In this document: one piece after another, positions 25,085-34,218 of the stretch
Position numbering within the stretch: position 1 is the stretch's first letter
How the letters are laid out: each line of letters opens with the position of its first letter
DNA from: Streptomyces rhizosphaerihabitans
GTDB taxonomy: Bacteria; Actinomycetota; Actinomycetes; Streptomycetales; Streptomycetaceae
Assembly: GCF_025399795.1 (NCBI RefSeq)
Contig: NZ_JAODTZ010000005.1
Coordinates: forward strand, 124,001 to 188,000
Direction: 5' to 3'
Length of the DNA stretch: 64,000 nucleotides
Made by a program: the position numbers and the translations under genes
Notes under the pieces: generated by a model
The model's database searches: none
What the model saw: the letters and a program-made list of their open reading frames with translations, nothing else
Told to the model about the DNA's origin: nothing

Positions 25085-25272
25085 GCGTCGGACCGCGGAC
25101 GTGCCGAAGTGGGGCCCCGCAGGGGGTCGTTGAAGCGGATCTCCGCCACCCGTGCCGGGAGTCGGAACCGTTTCCCCCTTCGAGCCCCTTGCGAACCCCC
25201 CTCGCGTTCTCGCCTGCCGGGATGCCGTGCGGGTCGGGATCGCCCGGAATCGGTGGACCCCGACCCGCCCGG

Positions 25273-25923
25273 TCAGGCGGCGGTCGGCGCGGCCCGCACG
25301 GCCGGCACCTCGGCCTCCGCTTCGGCGAGCAGCGCGATCAGGGTCGCGCGGGCCCGCGCCACACGGGAGCGGACCGTTCCGACGGGGCAGCCGCTGACCA
25401 GGGCGGCCTCCGCGTAGGGCAGACCCACCATCTGGGTGAGGACGAACGCCTCACGCCGATCGTCGGGGAGCGCGGCCAGCAGGTCGAGCAGCGCGATGCC
25501 GTCGTCGAAGCCGGGCAGACCGCGCGGCTGTGCGCGTTCCACGGAGGTCCGCCAGTCCGGGGAGTCGTGCGACCGTGGCCGGGCAGCGGCGTGCCGCAGG
25601 CTGTCGATCACCGCGCGGCGGGCGATGGACAGCAGCCAGGCCCGCGCCGAGGAGCGCCCCTCGAACCGGTGGAGACTGCCGAGGGCCCGCAGGAACGTCT
25701 CCTGGGCGAGGTCGTCGGCGGCCTGCGGATCGGCGGACAGGTGGGCGACATAGCGCACGACATCGCGGTGCAGCGCCCGGACGAAATGCTCGACGGCCGC
25801 CGGGTCACCGGCACGGGCGGCGAGTGCCCAGGCGGTCGTCGACTCGTCGGCCGATACCGCTCGGGCGCCTTCGTTCCGCTTCTCGCTTCCGTGGCTTGAA
25901 ACAGGCAGGGCAGGAGTGATCAC
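25273..25923 (-). CDS. ECF-type RNA polymerase sigma factor
   Basis: The 216-residue protein has sigma-70 region 2 (FVRALHRDVVRYVAHLSADPQAADDLAQETFLRAL, about residues 46-80, with SARAWLLSIARR after it) and region 4 (LPDDRREAFVLTQMVGLPYAEAALVSGCPVGTVRSRVARARATL). GTG 25923 has AAGGA about 9 nt upstream; an ATG at 25944 would add seven residues. No anti-sigma gene is recognisable; the adjacent Met-rich membrane protein is the only candidate partner. Confidence 0.9.
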   Translation of the reverse strand: MITPALPVSSHGSEKRNEGARAVSADESTTAWALAARAGDPAAVEHFVRALHRDVVRYVAHLSADPQAADDLAQETFLRALGSLHRFEGRSSARAWLLSIARRAVIDSLRHAAARPRSHDSPDWRTSVERAQPRGLPGFDDGIALLDLLAALPDDRREAFVLTQMVGLPYAEAALVSGCPVGTVRSRVARARATLIALLAEAEAEVPAVRAAPTAA

Positions 25924-26055
25924 CAGGTGTCCTTCTCGGGTCATCCGTGATCCGGACCGGGGCGAGGGCGCACGGGTCCGGTGGCGGGGGTACGGCCGTA
26001 CAGGAGGTACGGCTGTTGCCCGAAGCGCGGGAGGCGCTTCGGGGAGCCGGCTGTC

Positions 26056-26862
26056 TCAGACGACAGCGGTCCCCACCGGAGGACCCCGGGAAGTGATCGC
26101 GTGAACGAGAAGGAGGCGGCGCGGAGCACGGTCCGAGTAACCTCGGCGCACCCGGACTCTCGGCCGGTGCGGCGGCGTCGGCAGCGCGAGCAGCAGCCGC
26201 AGAGGGGCTGCCAGCCGGCCGGCCAGCGCCCGCAGTGTGCGGAACACGGCCCGCTCGCCGTGCGCGAGCCAGAGGCCGCACAGCAGCGCCGCGAGCACAT
26301 GGGCAGCGAGCATGCCGAACGAGGAAGGGGAGGAGCCCGCCTCGCGTCCCCCGGTGAACAGATGTGCCAGGGTGCCGAAACCGATATGCCCCATGCCCAT
26401 GGCGCCCATCGAGTCCATGGTTGCGGAGCCCATGTCCGCGGAGCCCATGTCCAGGGAAGCCGTGTGGGCAGAACCCATACGCAGGAAGCCCTGGGCATAC
26501 CCGTGATCTACGCCGCCCATCGGCATGCCGCTCATACCGGCCATGCCCTCCATGCCGGGTTGCCCCGTTCCGGAACCCGGGCCCATGCCGGCATCCGTGG
26601 TGGGCGTGAGCGACTGAGCGACCGAGAACGCCGTATGGAGCACGCCCTGGGCGAGCACCACGACGGACACGACGAGCGGAAGTCCACGCTCACGGCCGGC
26701 CAGGCACCAGCCCGCTCCGGCCGTACCCGCCCCCGCGCCGGCCAGCGCCCACCAGGCCACCGGCGAGCCGGACATCATCACATGGCCGAGGGCGGCGAGC
26801 ACCACACAGACGGCCGCGAACATCGCGGCTCGCAGCGTGCGAGTGCACCACCCAGCAGTCAT
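26056..26862 (-). CDS. Membrane protein with Met/Gly/His-rich loop
   Basis: The 268-residue protein has about three N-terminal and one or two C-terminal membrane segments (VLAALGHVMMSGSPVAWWALAGAG and FGMLAAHVLAALLCGLWLAH are clear). Between them lies an 80-residue loop rich in Met, Gly and His (repeats such as GMEGMAGMSGMPMGG and MGAMGMGHIGFG). Such loops bind Cu(I) in known copper proteins, so copper handling is a reasonable inference. ATG 26862 and 26874 are both possible. It is 132 bp upstream of the ECF sigma gene on the same strand and likely co-transcribed. Confidence 0.6.
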   Translation of the reverse strand: MTAGWCTRTLRAAMFAAVCVVLAALGHVMMSGSPVAWWALAGAGAGTAGAGWCLAGRERGLPLVVSVVVLAQGVLHTAFSVAQSLTPTTDAGMGPGSGTGQPGMEGMAGMSGMPMGGVDHGYAQGFLRMGSAHTASLDMGSADMGSATMDSMGAMGMGHIGFGTLAHLFTGGREAGSSPSSFGMLAAHVLAALLCGLWLAHGERAVFRTLRALAGRLAAPLRLLLALPTPPHRPRVRVRRGYSDRAPRRLLLVHAITSRGPPVGTAVV

Positions 26863-27018
26863 GAGGGCCCTCATCCTCGCATCCGGGGTCCTGGCGTCAT
26901 GGGTGGGTACGGAAACCGCCCGGGTGCCCGGCCGGTGGCACAACGGTGATCCGGATCACGGCGAGCCCGGACTTCCCGGCCCCGCATGGCGGACATCGCC
27001 CGGGGTACCCGGCGGAAC

Positions 27019-27075
27019 ACGGGTGCAGCACGGGTGCAGCACGGGTGCAGCACGGGTGCAGCACGGGTGCAGCAC
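27019..27075. repeat. Five perfect tandem copies of an 11-bp repeat
   Basis: ACGGGTGCAGC is repeated five times without change from 27019 to 27073, followed by AC. It lies between the divergent Met-rich membrane protein and small membrane protein genes, just before the palindrome at 27091-27109. Confidence 0.9.
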
Positions 27076-27090
27076 AACCAGGACAGGGTG

Positions 27091-27109
27091 ACCCTACGTA
27101 CTGTAGGGT
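27091..27109. promoter_or_regulatory. Perfect 7-5-7 palindrome upstream of a small membrane protein gene
   Basis: ACCCTAC (27091-27097) and GTAGGGT (27103-27109) are perfect arms around GTACT. It sits 34 bp before the predicted start at 27144, the usual place of an operator. A further AGGGTGACCCT dyad overlaps its left side. Confidence 0.55.
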
Positions 27110-27143
27110 CCCGGCGGTGAGCGTCTCATGTCAGGGGGAACCT

Positions 27144-27467
27144 GTGAAGGAACGTGACGCCGGGCGCACGGCACGCCGGCCGGCGTCCGTGCTGGCACTG
27201 CTCGTGCCGAGCCTCGGGATCGCCGCACTGGGCGTGTACCACCTGTGCGGGTTCGACCTGCACGCCCTGCACGGACGCCCGCACTTCGGCGACGCGGTGA
27301 CCATGGCCGGGGTGATCACAGCCCTGGTTTCTGCGGGCGCCGCACTGGGCGACCTCCTATGGATGGCTACCACCCGCGACCGCCCGCTCGGCGACAGCGG
27401 GGAGCCGTGTCCGGGCAGACATTTCGAGAACTCGCGTCACGACCGGGGAGCCCCGGGCCGCCGTTGA
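27144..27467 (+). CDS. Small membrane protein of unknown function
   Basis: The 107-residue reading frame has two hydrophobic segments (VLALLVPSLGIAALGVYHL, residues about 15-33, and MAGVITALVSAGAALGDLLWMA, about 53-74) and a polar C-terminal tail. AGGGGGA lies 5 nt before the GTG at 27144; another GTG at 27117 would add nine residues. I do not recognise a family. The upstream operator-like palindrome supports a real transcription unit. Confidence 0.5.
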   Translation: MKERDAGRTARRPASVLALLVPSLGIAALGVYHLCGFDLHALHGRPHFGDAVTMAGVITALVSAGAALGDLLWMATTRDRPLGDSGEPCPGRHFENSRHDRGAPGRR

Positions 27468-27863
27468 GGAATCCGGGGCGGGCGCCGTTGAGAAATCCGG
27501 CTCACCCCTGACAGAATCCGGCTCGGCCGTCGCGAGGTCCGTGCCGCAGCCGGTCGGCACGGTGCCGCGTCCACGGCCGGGCTCCGCACCCCTGGCAGTG
27601 CGAAGCCGACACGCCCGGGCGGACGACGTGGACCGACGTGCAGGCGTACCGAGGAGAGACGGACAAGCGGGTGGACGCGGCACGGACCGAGCGGACCAGC
27701 AGGTAGGCGTGACGCGGACCGACGGCCCGTATTCTCAACACCTCCTTACCTCTTCACGCCGACTCTGCCTGGCCATAACCTCACTCTTCCCTACAAGATG
27801 TAGTGTTCCGGCCTCTGTCCCCACCGGTTTTTTCCCGGCCTCTCCCCAAGGTGATGCTCCACG
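27468..27863. other. Gene-free stretch with a CTACA-TGTAG palindrome
   Basis: No convincing gene is seen. CTACA (27791-27795) and TGTAG (27799-27803) form a 5-3-5 palindrome in a locally AT-richer segment 61 bp before the lysyltransferase-like gene. It resembles the TACA/TGTA half sites of BlaI-type repressors, although those normally have a 2-nt spacer. Confidence 0.4.
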
Positions 27864-29732
27864 GTGTCCGTACAACAGTCAGCGCTCATCCCGGAACAGC
27901 GGAACGCCAGCTCGCGCCGGGGGGCTCGGGCCGGACGAGCAGGCGTCGGAATCCGGCCACGAGCGGCCGCGCTCACCGTCTGGTATCTGCGACTGCTCGC
28001 CGTCCTCAACGTCGTCGCGGTGATCTCGCTGCCGTTCCGCGAAGAGGTGCACGAGCACAACGGGGGCGAGTTCTTCACCCCGTATCTGGCCACCGCCGGG
28101 CTGATCTCGGCGGCGCTGGCCCTGTTTCTCGCGCTGGTGATGCGGCGCCGCAAACGAGCAGCGTGGATCTTCAACCTGTTGCTGGCGGGGCCGCTCCTCG
28201 CGCTCTACACGGTGGCGCTGACCCAGGACCGCTACCAGCGGCACGTCTTCAACTGGATCTCGGCGCTGCTCACCGCCCTCTTCGTCGTCGCCCTCCTGCT
28301 GGGGCGCAAGGAGTTCCACGCCGTCGGGGACCGCTCGAATCCCCGGCTCGCGCTGGCCGTCGGCGCGGGCGGCCTCCTCGTCAGCGCCACCCTCGGCACC
28401 CTGCTCGTCAGCGCCACCAACCGCGTGTCGGGAACGCCGCTGAGCGACCGGATCGCGTACACCCTGCTGCGGGGAATCAGTGTCGGTCCGCTCGCCGACC
28501 GCTTCGACAGCGTCGTCGCACCACGCTGGGTCGACATCCTGGTCAACGCCCTCGTGGCCGCCACCTTCCTGCTGGTGCTCTACGCGTGCTTCCGTTCCCC
28601 GCGCGGCCTGGAACTCCTCGGCGAGGAGGACGAGACGCGACTGCGAGCCCTGCTGGCCCGGCACGGGGAGCGCGACTCGCTCGGCTACTTCGCACTGCGC
28701 CGCGACAAGGCGGTCATCTGGTCCCCGAGCGGCAAGGCTGCCATCGCGTACGGCGTCGGCGGAGGCGTGACCCTCGCCTCCGGTGACCCGATCGGCGACC
28801 CGGAGGCCTGGCCCGGCGCGATCGAGGCATGGCTGCGGGAGGCACGGCGCCACGCGTGGACGCCCGCGGTGATGGGTGCGAGCGAGGAGGCCGGGACCGT
28901 CTACGCCCGGCACGGCCTGGACGCCCTGGAGCTCGGCGACGAGGCCATCGTCGACCGGTCCGACTTCACCCTGGAGGGACGGGCCATGCGGGGCGTCCGG
29001 CAGGCGCACAACCGCGTCCGGCGCGCCGGTTACACGGTCCGCGTACGACGGCACGAGGACATCCCCGACGCCGAGATGGCCGCCCTGACCGACAAGGCGG
29101 ACCGGTGGCGCGACGGTGAGACCGAACGTGGTTTCTCGATGGCGCTCGGCCGGCTGGGCGACCCGTCCGACGGCCGGTGCGTGATGCTGGAGTGCCATGA
29201 CAGCGAAGGGGAGCCGCGGGCCGTACTGAGCTTCGTGCCGTGGGGCGAGCGGGGGCTTTCCCTGGACCTGATGCGCCGGGACCGGAACTCCGAGAACGGG
29301 CTCATGGAGTTCATGGTGATCGAGCTGTTGCTGCGCGCCGAGGAGATCGGCGTCGAGCGGGTGTCCCTGAACTTCGCGATGTTCCGGTCCGTCTTCGAGC
29401 GTGGCACCCGGCTGGGCGCGGGACCCGTGCTGCGCCTGTGGTGCTCGGTTCTGACGTTCCTCTCGCGCTGGTGGCAACTCGAATCCCTCTACCGGGCCAA
29501 CGCCAAGTACCGGCCGGTCTGGGAGCCCCGCTACCTCCTCTTCGAGAAGAGTGCCGACCTTCCCCGTATCGGCATCGCCGCGGCCCGCGCGGAAGGCTTC
29601 CTCGCCCCGCCGGCCCTCCCCCGGTTCGCCTCCCGCCGCCCGGCACACCCGGATCCGCGACCCCCTGCACCGCCGCTCGCGGCGCCCGCGGCACAGCCCC
29701 CTCACCCCGTCTCGTCCGCGCCGCGCCCTTAG
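27864..29732 (+). CDS. Phosphatidylglycerol lysyltransferase domain protein (MprF/LysX-like, DUF2156)
   Basis: The 622-residue protein has an N-terminal membrane part of about six segments (residues 38-250) and a C-terminal cytosolic GNAT-like lysyltransferase fold. The latter includes DKAVIWSPSGKAAIAYGVGGGVTLASGDPIGDP, MRGVRQAHNRVRRAGY, LSLDLMRRDRNSENGLMEFM and LSLNFAMFRSVFERG. Such enzymes transfer lysine from Lys-tRNA to phosphatidylglycerol, reducing sensitivity to cationic peptides. The last 45 residues are a Pro/Ala-rich tail. No lysyl-tRNA synthetase domain is fused, unlike mycobacterial LysX. Confidence 0.88.
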   Translation: MSVQQSALIPEQRNASSRRGARAGRAGVGIRPRAAALTVWYLRLLAVLNVVAVISLPFREEVHEHNGGEFFTPYLATAGLISAALALFLALVMRRRKRAAWIFNLLLAGPLLALYTVALTQDRYQRHVFNWISALLTALFVVALLLGRKEFHAVGDRSNPRLALAVGAGGLLVSATLGTLLVSATNRVSGTPLSDRIAYTLLRGISVGPLADRFDSVVAPRWVDILVNALVAATFLLVLYACFRSPRGLELLGEEDETRLRALLARHGERDSLGYFALRRDKAVIWSPSGKAAIAYGVGGGVTLASGDPIGDPEAWPGAIEAWLREARRHAWTPAVMGASEEAGTVYARHGLDALELGDEAIVDRSDFTLEGRAMRGVRQAHNRVRRAGYTVRVRRHEDIPDAEMAALTDKADRWRDGETERGFSMALGRLGDPSDGRCVMLECHDSEGEPRAVLSFVPWGERGLSLDLMRRDRNSENGLMEFMVIELLLRAEEIGVERVSLNFAMFRSVFERGTRLGAGPVLRLWCSVLTFLSRWWQLESLYRANAKYRPVWEPRYLLFEKSADLPRIGIAAARAEGFLAPPALPRFASRRPAHPDPRPPAPPLAAPAAQPPHPVSSAPRP

Positions 29733-30006
29733 GTTCGCGACGTACCCGGCGGTCACATCGCCGTGGGCATGCACGCCGGGCACCCAGGAGGGTGTCCGGC
29801 GGCACTGTCCGGGGGCTCTTCCCTCGCCTGTCCTGGCCGTCCGGCAGGCGTCGCTCCGGTCGGCGCCCCTCGGCCGACCGTCGTAAAGCGGCCGTTCGCT
29901 GCGTAGTTGGCTGGGTTGACGCCGTCGACGGGGAGGCTCTCGGGCGTCACTGTCAGTGCCGTGGTGCACACTCACGATCAATGGCCGTACGCCTGGGGAG
30001 GACACC

Positions 30007-32055
30007 GTGTTGAGGGGGATCGACGAGGTCGACTGGGCCTCGATGGAGCATGCCTACGGAAGCGCCGCGGACGTGCCGGAGCTGCTGCGAGGACTCGCCT
30101 CGCAGCTCCCCCAGGAGCGGGAGACCGCGCTCGACGGGATGTACGGGGCCGTGCACCACCAGGGCGACGTGTACGACTCGACGCTGGCGTGCATCCCCTT
30201 CCTCCTCACGCTCGCCGGACACGTGGGGCTCCCTGGCCGGGGCGAGATCGTGGAACTGCTCGCCAGCATCGGAGGATCGGGCGACGAGGACGACTTCGAG
30301 GACGGCGAGGCCGAGCTCGTACCCGGCCGACACGCGGAGGACCCCGAGGACGACAACTACGCGATGGCGCGCACGGCGATCCGGGCGGGTGCCGCGGTCT
30401 TCCTCGGCCTCGTCGCGGACGGGGACCCGCAGGTGCGCCGCGCCGCAGCGTTGGCGCTCGTGCGCTTCCACGACGAACCGCCGCGCGTACTGGCCCTGTT
30501 GACGGAGCGGCTGCGGGACGAGCAGGAGGACGCCGTCCGGCTCGCGCTGGTCGAGGGTCTCGGGCTCTTCGCCCGGCTGTACGCCGGTTCCGCGGCCCCT
30601 GCGGTGGACTGTCTGGAGTCGCTGTGCGCCGCACCGAACGACCCGGGGCTGCGGCTCGCGGCGCTCGGACAGCTCGCCTCGTGCGCCCCCGGCCGACTCC
30701 CCGCGGACCTCGTACCCACGGTCGTCTCACTGCTCCACACCAGGTCACAGCGGATCCGGCCGTCCGGCGAGCCCATCCGGACGTCCTCCGACACCCTCAT
30801 CGGCAGTCTGCGCCGCATGCGACCCGCGGACGAGGAGGGCGCCCAGTTGCTCCGGACGCTCCACCAGGCGCTGGGGGCCCGCACCGCGGACCGGATCGCC
30901 CTGCTCAAGGGGCAGTTGAGCAGCCAGGACACGGCCGACCGGTGCAATGCCGTGTGGATGTCGGCGGGGCTGTTCCGTGAATGGCGTGCCGCGTACGAGG
31001 AGCCGGTCGCGCTGATCGGTGAGCAACTCGGCTCGGACGAGGAGCGGTTGCGCTGCGCCGCGGAGTCCGTCCTGGAGTTCCTCTTCACTCTGGCGGCTCC
31101 GGCGGCCGACCGGCTCGCCACCCTCGTGGAGTCAGGCCCGGACTCCTGGGCGCGCGGGAAGGCGACGCTGGGCCGCCCCCTGAAGGCGCTGGCCAGGTGC
31201 GGGGACGCGCGGGCCGTACCGGCCCTCGCGGAAGTGCTGCGCCACCCGGTGGTGCCGAACGAAACCGGGTACACGATCGGACATCTGGGCCCGGCCGCGG
31301 CCCCCCTGGCACCGCTGCTGCGGGAGCGCCTGGCCGAGGTCCCCCTCGACGACCCGGAGACCTACGGCCGGGCCGCACCCCTGCTCGCCGGCCTCGGCGG
31401 ACTCCGGTACGCCGCCGCCGTGCCGGAGGTGCTGCGCCTGCTGCACGGCACGCCGCGCGGACTGCGGCTGCGGGACGCCCTGGTGACGGCGCTGACCAGG
31501 GCGCTCGGCGCGTTCGGGGCACCGGCGCACGAGGCGATACCGGCGCTGCGGGGACTGCTGGCCGGCGAGAACGCCGTGGCGGCGGCCGACGCGCTCTGGT
31601 CCGTGGAGGGGGACGCGGAGGCGGTCCTTCCGCCGCTGCTCCGGGCACTGGCCCCGGAGCGGGACACCGGCGCTTCCCGGACGGCGGCCGAGGCCCTCGG
31701 CCGGATGGGGGCGGCGGCCACGCCCGCGCTCCCCGGGCTGCGTGTCCTGACGGACTCCGCCGAAGTGTGGGAGCGGACGGCCGCCGCCTGCGCCCTGTGG
31801 GACATCGCCGGAGATCCGGTACCCGTCCTGCCGGTGTTCCGCGGCGCCTGGCGGCAGAACCCCTACACCCGGGGGACCATCACCGCGTGCCTCGTCCGGA
31901 TGGGCGGCGCCGGCTCACCCGTCCACGACCTGGTCCGGGCGGAACTGGCCTCGCCCCGGCGACACCGGGCACGCTCCGGTGGCCACGGCAGCCACGACGT
32001 CCTCGATGACGAACTGCTGCTGCGGGACTGCCGTGCGGCCCTGGATGCCGCGTAG
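30007..32055 (+). CDS. HEAT repeat domain protein
   Basis: The 682-residue protein consists almost wholly of HEAT/PBS-lyase-type helical repeats (for example DPQVRRAAALALVRF, DAVRLALVEGLGLFARL, DPGLRLAALGQLASC and AEVWERTAACALWDIAG-like units near the C-terminus). It starts LRGIDEVDWASMEHAYGSA, and MYGAVHHQGDVYDSTLACIPFL is well conserved in Streptomyces homologues. GTG 30007 has GGGAGG 6 nt upstream. It is probably a scaffold or immunity-like protein; there is no evidence for a specific partner. Confidence 0.85.
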   Translation: MLRGIDEVDWASMEHAYGSAADVPELLRGLASQLPQERETALDGMYGAVHHQGDVYDSTLACIPFLLTLAGHVGLPGRGEIVELLASIGGSGDEDDFEDGEAELVPGRHAEDPEDDNYAMARTAIRAGAAVFLGLVADGDPQVRRAAALALVRFHDEPPRVLALLTERLRDEQEDAVRLALVEGLGLFARLYAGSAAPAVDCLESLCAAPNDPGLRLAALGQLASCAPGRLPADLVPTVVSLLHTRSQRIRPSGEPIRTSSDTLIGSLRRMRPADEEGAQLLRTLHQALGARTADRIALLKGQLSSQDTADRCNAVWMSAGLFREWRAAYEEPVALIGEQLGSDEERLRCAAESVLEFLFTLAAPAADRLATLVESGPDSWARGKATLGRPLKALARCGDARAVPALAEVLRHPVVPNETGYTIGHLGPAAAPLAPLLRERLAEVPLDDPETYGRAAPLLAGLGGLRYAAAVPEVLRLLHGTPRGLRLRDALVTALTRALGAFGAPAHEAIPALRGLLAGENAVAAADALWSVEGDAEAVLPPLLRALAPERDTGASRTAAEALGRMGAAATPALPGLRVLTDSAEVWERTAAACALWDIAGDPVPVLPVFRGAWRQNPYTRGTITACLVRMGGAGSPVHDLVRAELASPRRHRARSGGHGSHDVLDDELLLRDCRAALDAA

Positions 32056-32130
32056 CGAAGCCGGGACACCGCACGGCCGCCACGCAGGCCCGTTCCTCCG
32101 GCGACCCGGACGAGCGCCCTGAACGGCCGC

Positions 32131-32709
32131 TCAGCTCGTCATACGGCCCCACAGTGGTCCGATCCGCTCCCACTCCTCGTCCCACCGCTCCATGCGCCGC
32201 CGTTCCAGGCGGCCGCGGAGAAGGCGCCCGACGATGAAGGGGACACACGCCACGCCCACGCCCGCGAAGGTGCCCATCAGACAGGCCCGCAGCCGGGCCA
32301 CGGCGACGGTGACGGGTCTGGTGACGAGGCGCCCGTGGGGGTCGGTCCACACCAGGACCGGGGTGTCCGCCGTAGTACCCGCGTAGACCCGTACCTGGCC
32401 GGAGCGAGGGGTGCCGTCCGGCGCCGCCCAGCGGACCTTCGTCCACACGACGCGACCGGCGGGGTCCGTCCCCCTCGCCTCCGGCGCGTCCTCGATCAGG
32501 TGAGCGGGGACGGCGTGCCACTCCGCGCGCTGCTGGGCGAGACCGTGCTCCACGGCGCGGATGGTCGCGAGGCCCGTGACCGCCCCGAGGAGCACCGTGA
32601 AGGCCCAGGCCGCGAGCATGATCCAGGCCTCCAGGACGTCGCTCCGCCGCCGGAGCGGATTGCGCCGCCACCGCCACAGCCAGACCCTCGGACCACGGAA
32701 TGCCGCCAT
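32131..32709 (-). CDS. Rv1733c-like membrane protein
   Basis: The 192-residue protein has a basic N-terminus (RVWLWRWRRNPLRRRSDVLEAW), a first membrane segment at about residues 29-51, an extracytoplasmic domain with WTKVRWAAPDGTPRSGQVRV and WTDPHGRLVTRP, and a second membrane segment near residue 150. This is the layout of Mycobacterium Rv1733c homologues. ATG 32709 is chosen because AGGAGG is 9 nt upstream; ATG 32718 is too close to it. Function unknown. Confidence 0.85.
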   Translation of the reverse strand: MAAFRGPRVWLWRWRRNPLRRRSDVLEAWIMLAAWAFTVLLGAVTGLATIRAVEHGLAQQRAEWHAVPAHLIEDAPEARGTDPAGRVVWTKVRWAAPDGTPRSGQVRVYAGTTADTPVLVWTDPHGRLVTRPVTVAVARLRACLMGTFAGVGVACVPFIVGRLLRGRLERRRMERWDEEWERIGPLWGRMTS

Positions 32710-33003
32710 CAAGGGCATCCTCCTCACCACCGCACGGACACGCCACATCTCCCTCCCTTACGCGCCTGCCCCGCGTGATGCTCACGCCCCGTGCCCGTCG
32801 GCTCGTCCGCCGCGGGAGCCGGGTGCGCGCGGCCCGCCCGGCGACCCGCACCCCGATCGGCACAACGACCAGTGCCGCGCCCCCTCCCGCCCGCCGACAC
32901 GACCCGTCCGAGCTGCGCAAACGCGAGGCCGGGAGGTGACTGTCGGTGCCGGGGTGCAGACTGGCCCGTATCGCAGACAACGACGTCGCGGAGGTGGCCG
33001 ACC

Positions 33004-34089
33004 ATGGCCGACGTACTGCTCACCGTGGGCACCCGCAAGGGTCTCTTCATCGGGCGACGGCGCGGCGGCGCCTGGGAGTTCGACGAGAATCCGTACTTCA
33101 ACGCGCAGGCCGTGTACTCGGTCGCGATCGACTCCCGGGGCGAACGGCCGCGGCTGCTGGTCGGCGGGGACAGCGCGCACTGGGGCCCGTCCGTGTTCCA
33201 CTCCGACGATCTGGGTCTGACGTGGACCGAACCGGCACGGCCCGCGGTCAAGTTCCCCAAGGAGACGGGCGCCTCGCTGGAGCGGGTGTGGCAGCTGCAC
33301 CCGGCGGCCGCCGAACCGGACGTGGTGTACGCGGGGACGGAGCCGGCCGCGTTGTACCGCTCGGAGGACCGGGGCGAGTCCTTCGAACTCGTCCGTCCCC
33401 TGTGGGAGCACCCCACCCGCTCGAAGTGGGTTCCTGGCGGAGGCGGTGAGGGGCTGCACACCATCCTCACCGACGAGCGCGACCCGCGGGCCGTGACGGT
33501 CGCCGTCTCCACGGCGGGCGTCTTCCGCACCGCCGACGGGGGCGCGAGCTGGGAGCCCGCCAACTCCGGTGTCTCGGCGGTGTTCCTGCCGGATCCGAAC
33601 CCGGAGTTCGGGCAGTGCGTGCACAAGGTCGCGCGCGACGCCGCGGACCCGGACCGGCTCTACCTCCAGAACCACTGGGGGGTGTACCGCAGCGACGACG
33701 CGGGTGGACAGTGGACCGACATCGGCGCGGGCCTGCCGTCCACGTTCGGGTTCGCGGCGGCGACGCATCCGCACCGCGGCGACACCGCGTACGTCTTCCC
33801 GATCAACGCGGATTCGGACCGGGTCCCGGCCGACCGGCGGTGCCGTGTCTTCCGTACGGAGGACGCCGGCGTGAACTGGGAGCCGCTGACGGCGGGACTG
33901 CCCTCCGAGGACCACTACGGCACGGTGCTGCGCGACGCGCTGTGCACGGACGGCGCGGACCCGGCGGGCGTGTACTTCGGCAACCGCAACGGCGAGGTGT
34001 ACGCGTCGGCGGACGACGGCGACAGCTGGCAACAGCTCGCCTCGCACCTCCCGGACGTCCTGTGCGTCCGCGCGGCGGTCACGGTCTGA
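33004..34089 (+). CDS. WD40/YVTN/BNR-like repeat protein (sialidase-like propeller)
   Basis: The 361-residue protein is a beta-propeller with BNR/Asp-box-like repeats: SDDLGLTW, SEDRGESF, TADGGASW, SDDAGGQW, TEDAGVNW and SADDGDSW are spaced through the chain. GGAGG lies upstream of the ATG. There is no signal peptide. Related proteins are annotated as exo-alpha-sialidase or glycosyl hydrolase, but the FRIP and catalytic residues of true sialidases are not evident, so an enzymatic role is unproven. Confidence 0.85.
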   Translation: MADVLLTVGTRKGLFIGRRRGGAWEFDENPYFNAQAVYSVAIDSRGERPRLLVGGDSAHWGPSVFHSDDLGLTWTEPARPAVKFPKETGASLERVWQLHPAAAEPDVVYAGTEPAALYRSEDRGESFELVRPLWEHPTRSKWVPGGGGEGLHTILTDERDPRAVTVAVSTAGVFRTADGGASWEPANSGVSAVFLPDPNPEFGQCVHKVARDAADPDRLYLQNHWGVYRSDDAGGQWTDIGAGLPSTFGFAAATHPHRGDTAYVFPINADSDRVPADRRCRVFRTEDAGVNWEPLTAGLPSEDHYGTVLRDALCTDGADPAGVYFGNRNGEVYASADDGDSWQQLASHLPDVLCVRAAVTV

Positions 34090-34218
34090 GCGTGTTCGCG
34101 GCTGGAGCAGCGTGGCTTGGACAGCGGCCGGCCGCGCCGGATCCAGGGCGACTCCAAGCTCACCCCCGCGATGACGATGCTTACGCACGCGAGCCCGGCA
34201 CCTGATCCGGTGAACCCG

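Noticed and set aside
27019..27075. CRISPR-like array (also 15961-16056, 46145-46200, 46949-47011, 62811-62860)
   Set aside because: Units of 8-16 bp are directly contiguous with no spacers, and no cas gene is present; these are simple tandem repeats.
27879..30005. 708-codon open frame on the minus strand over the lysyltransferase-like gene
   Set aside because: Low-complexity translation antisense to a gene with clear DUF2156 motifs.
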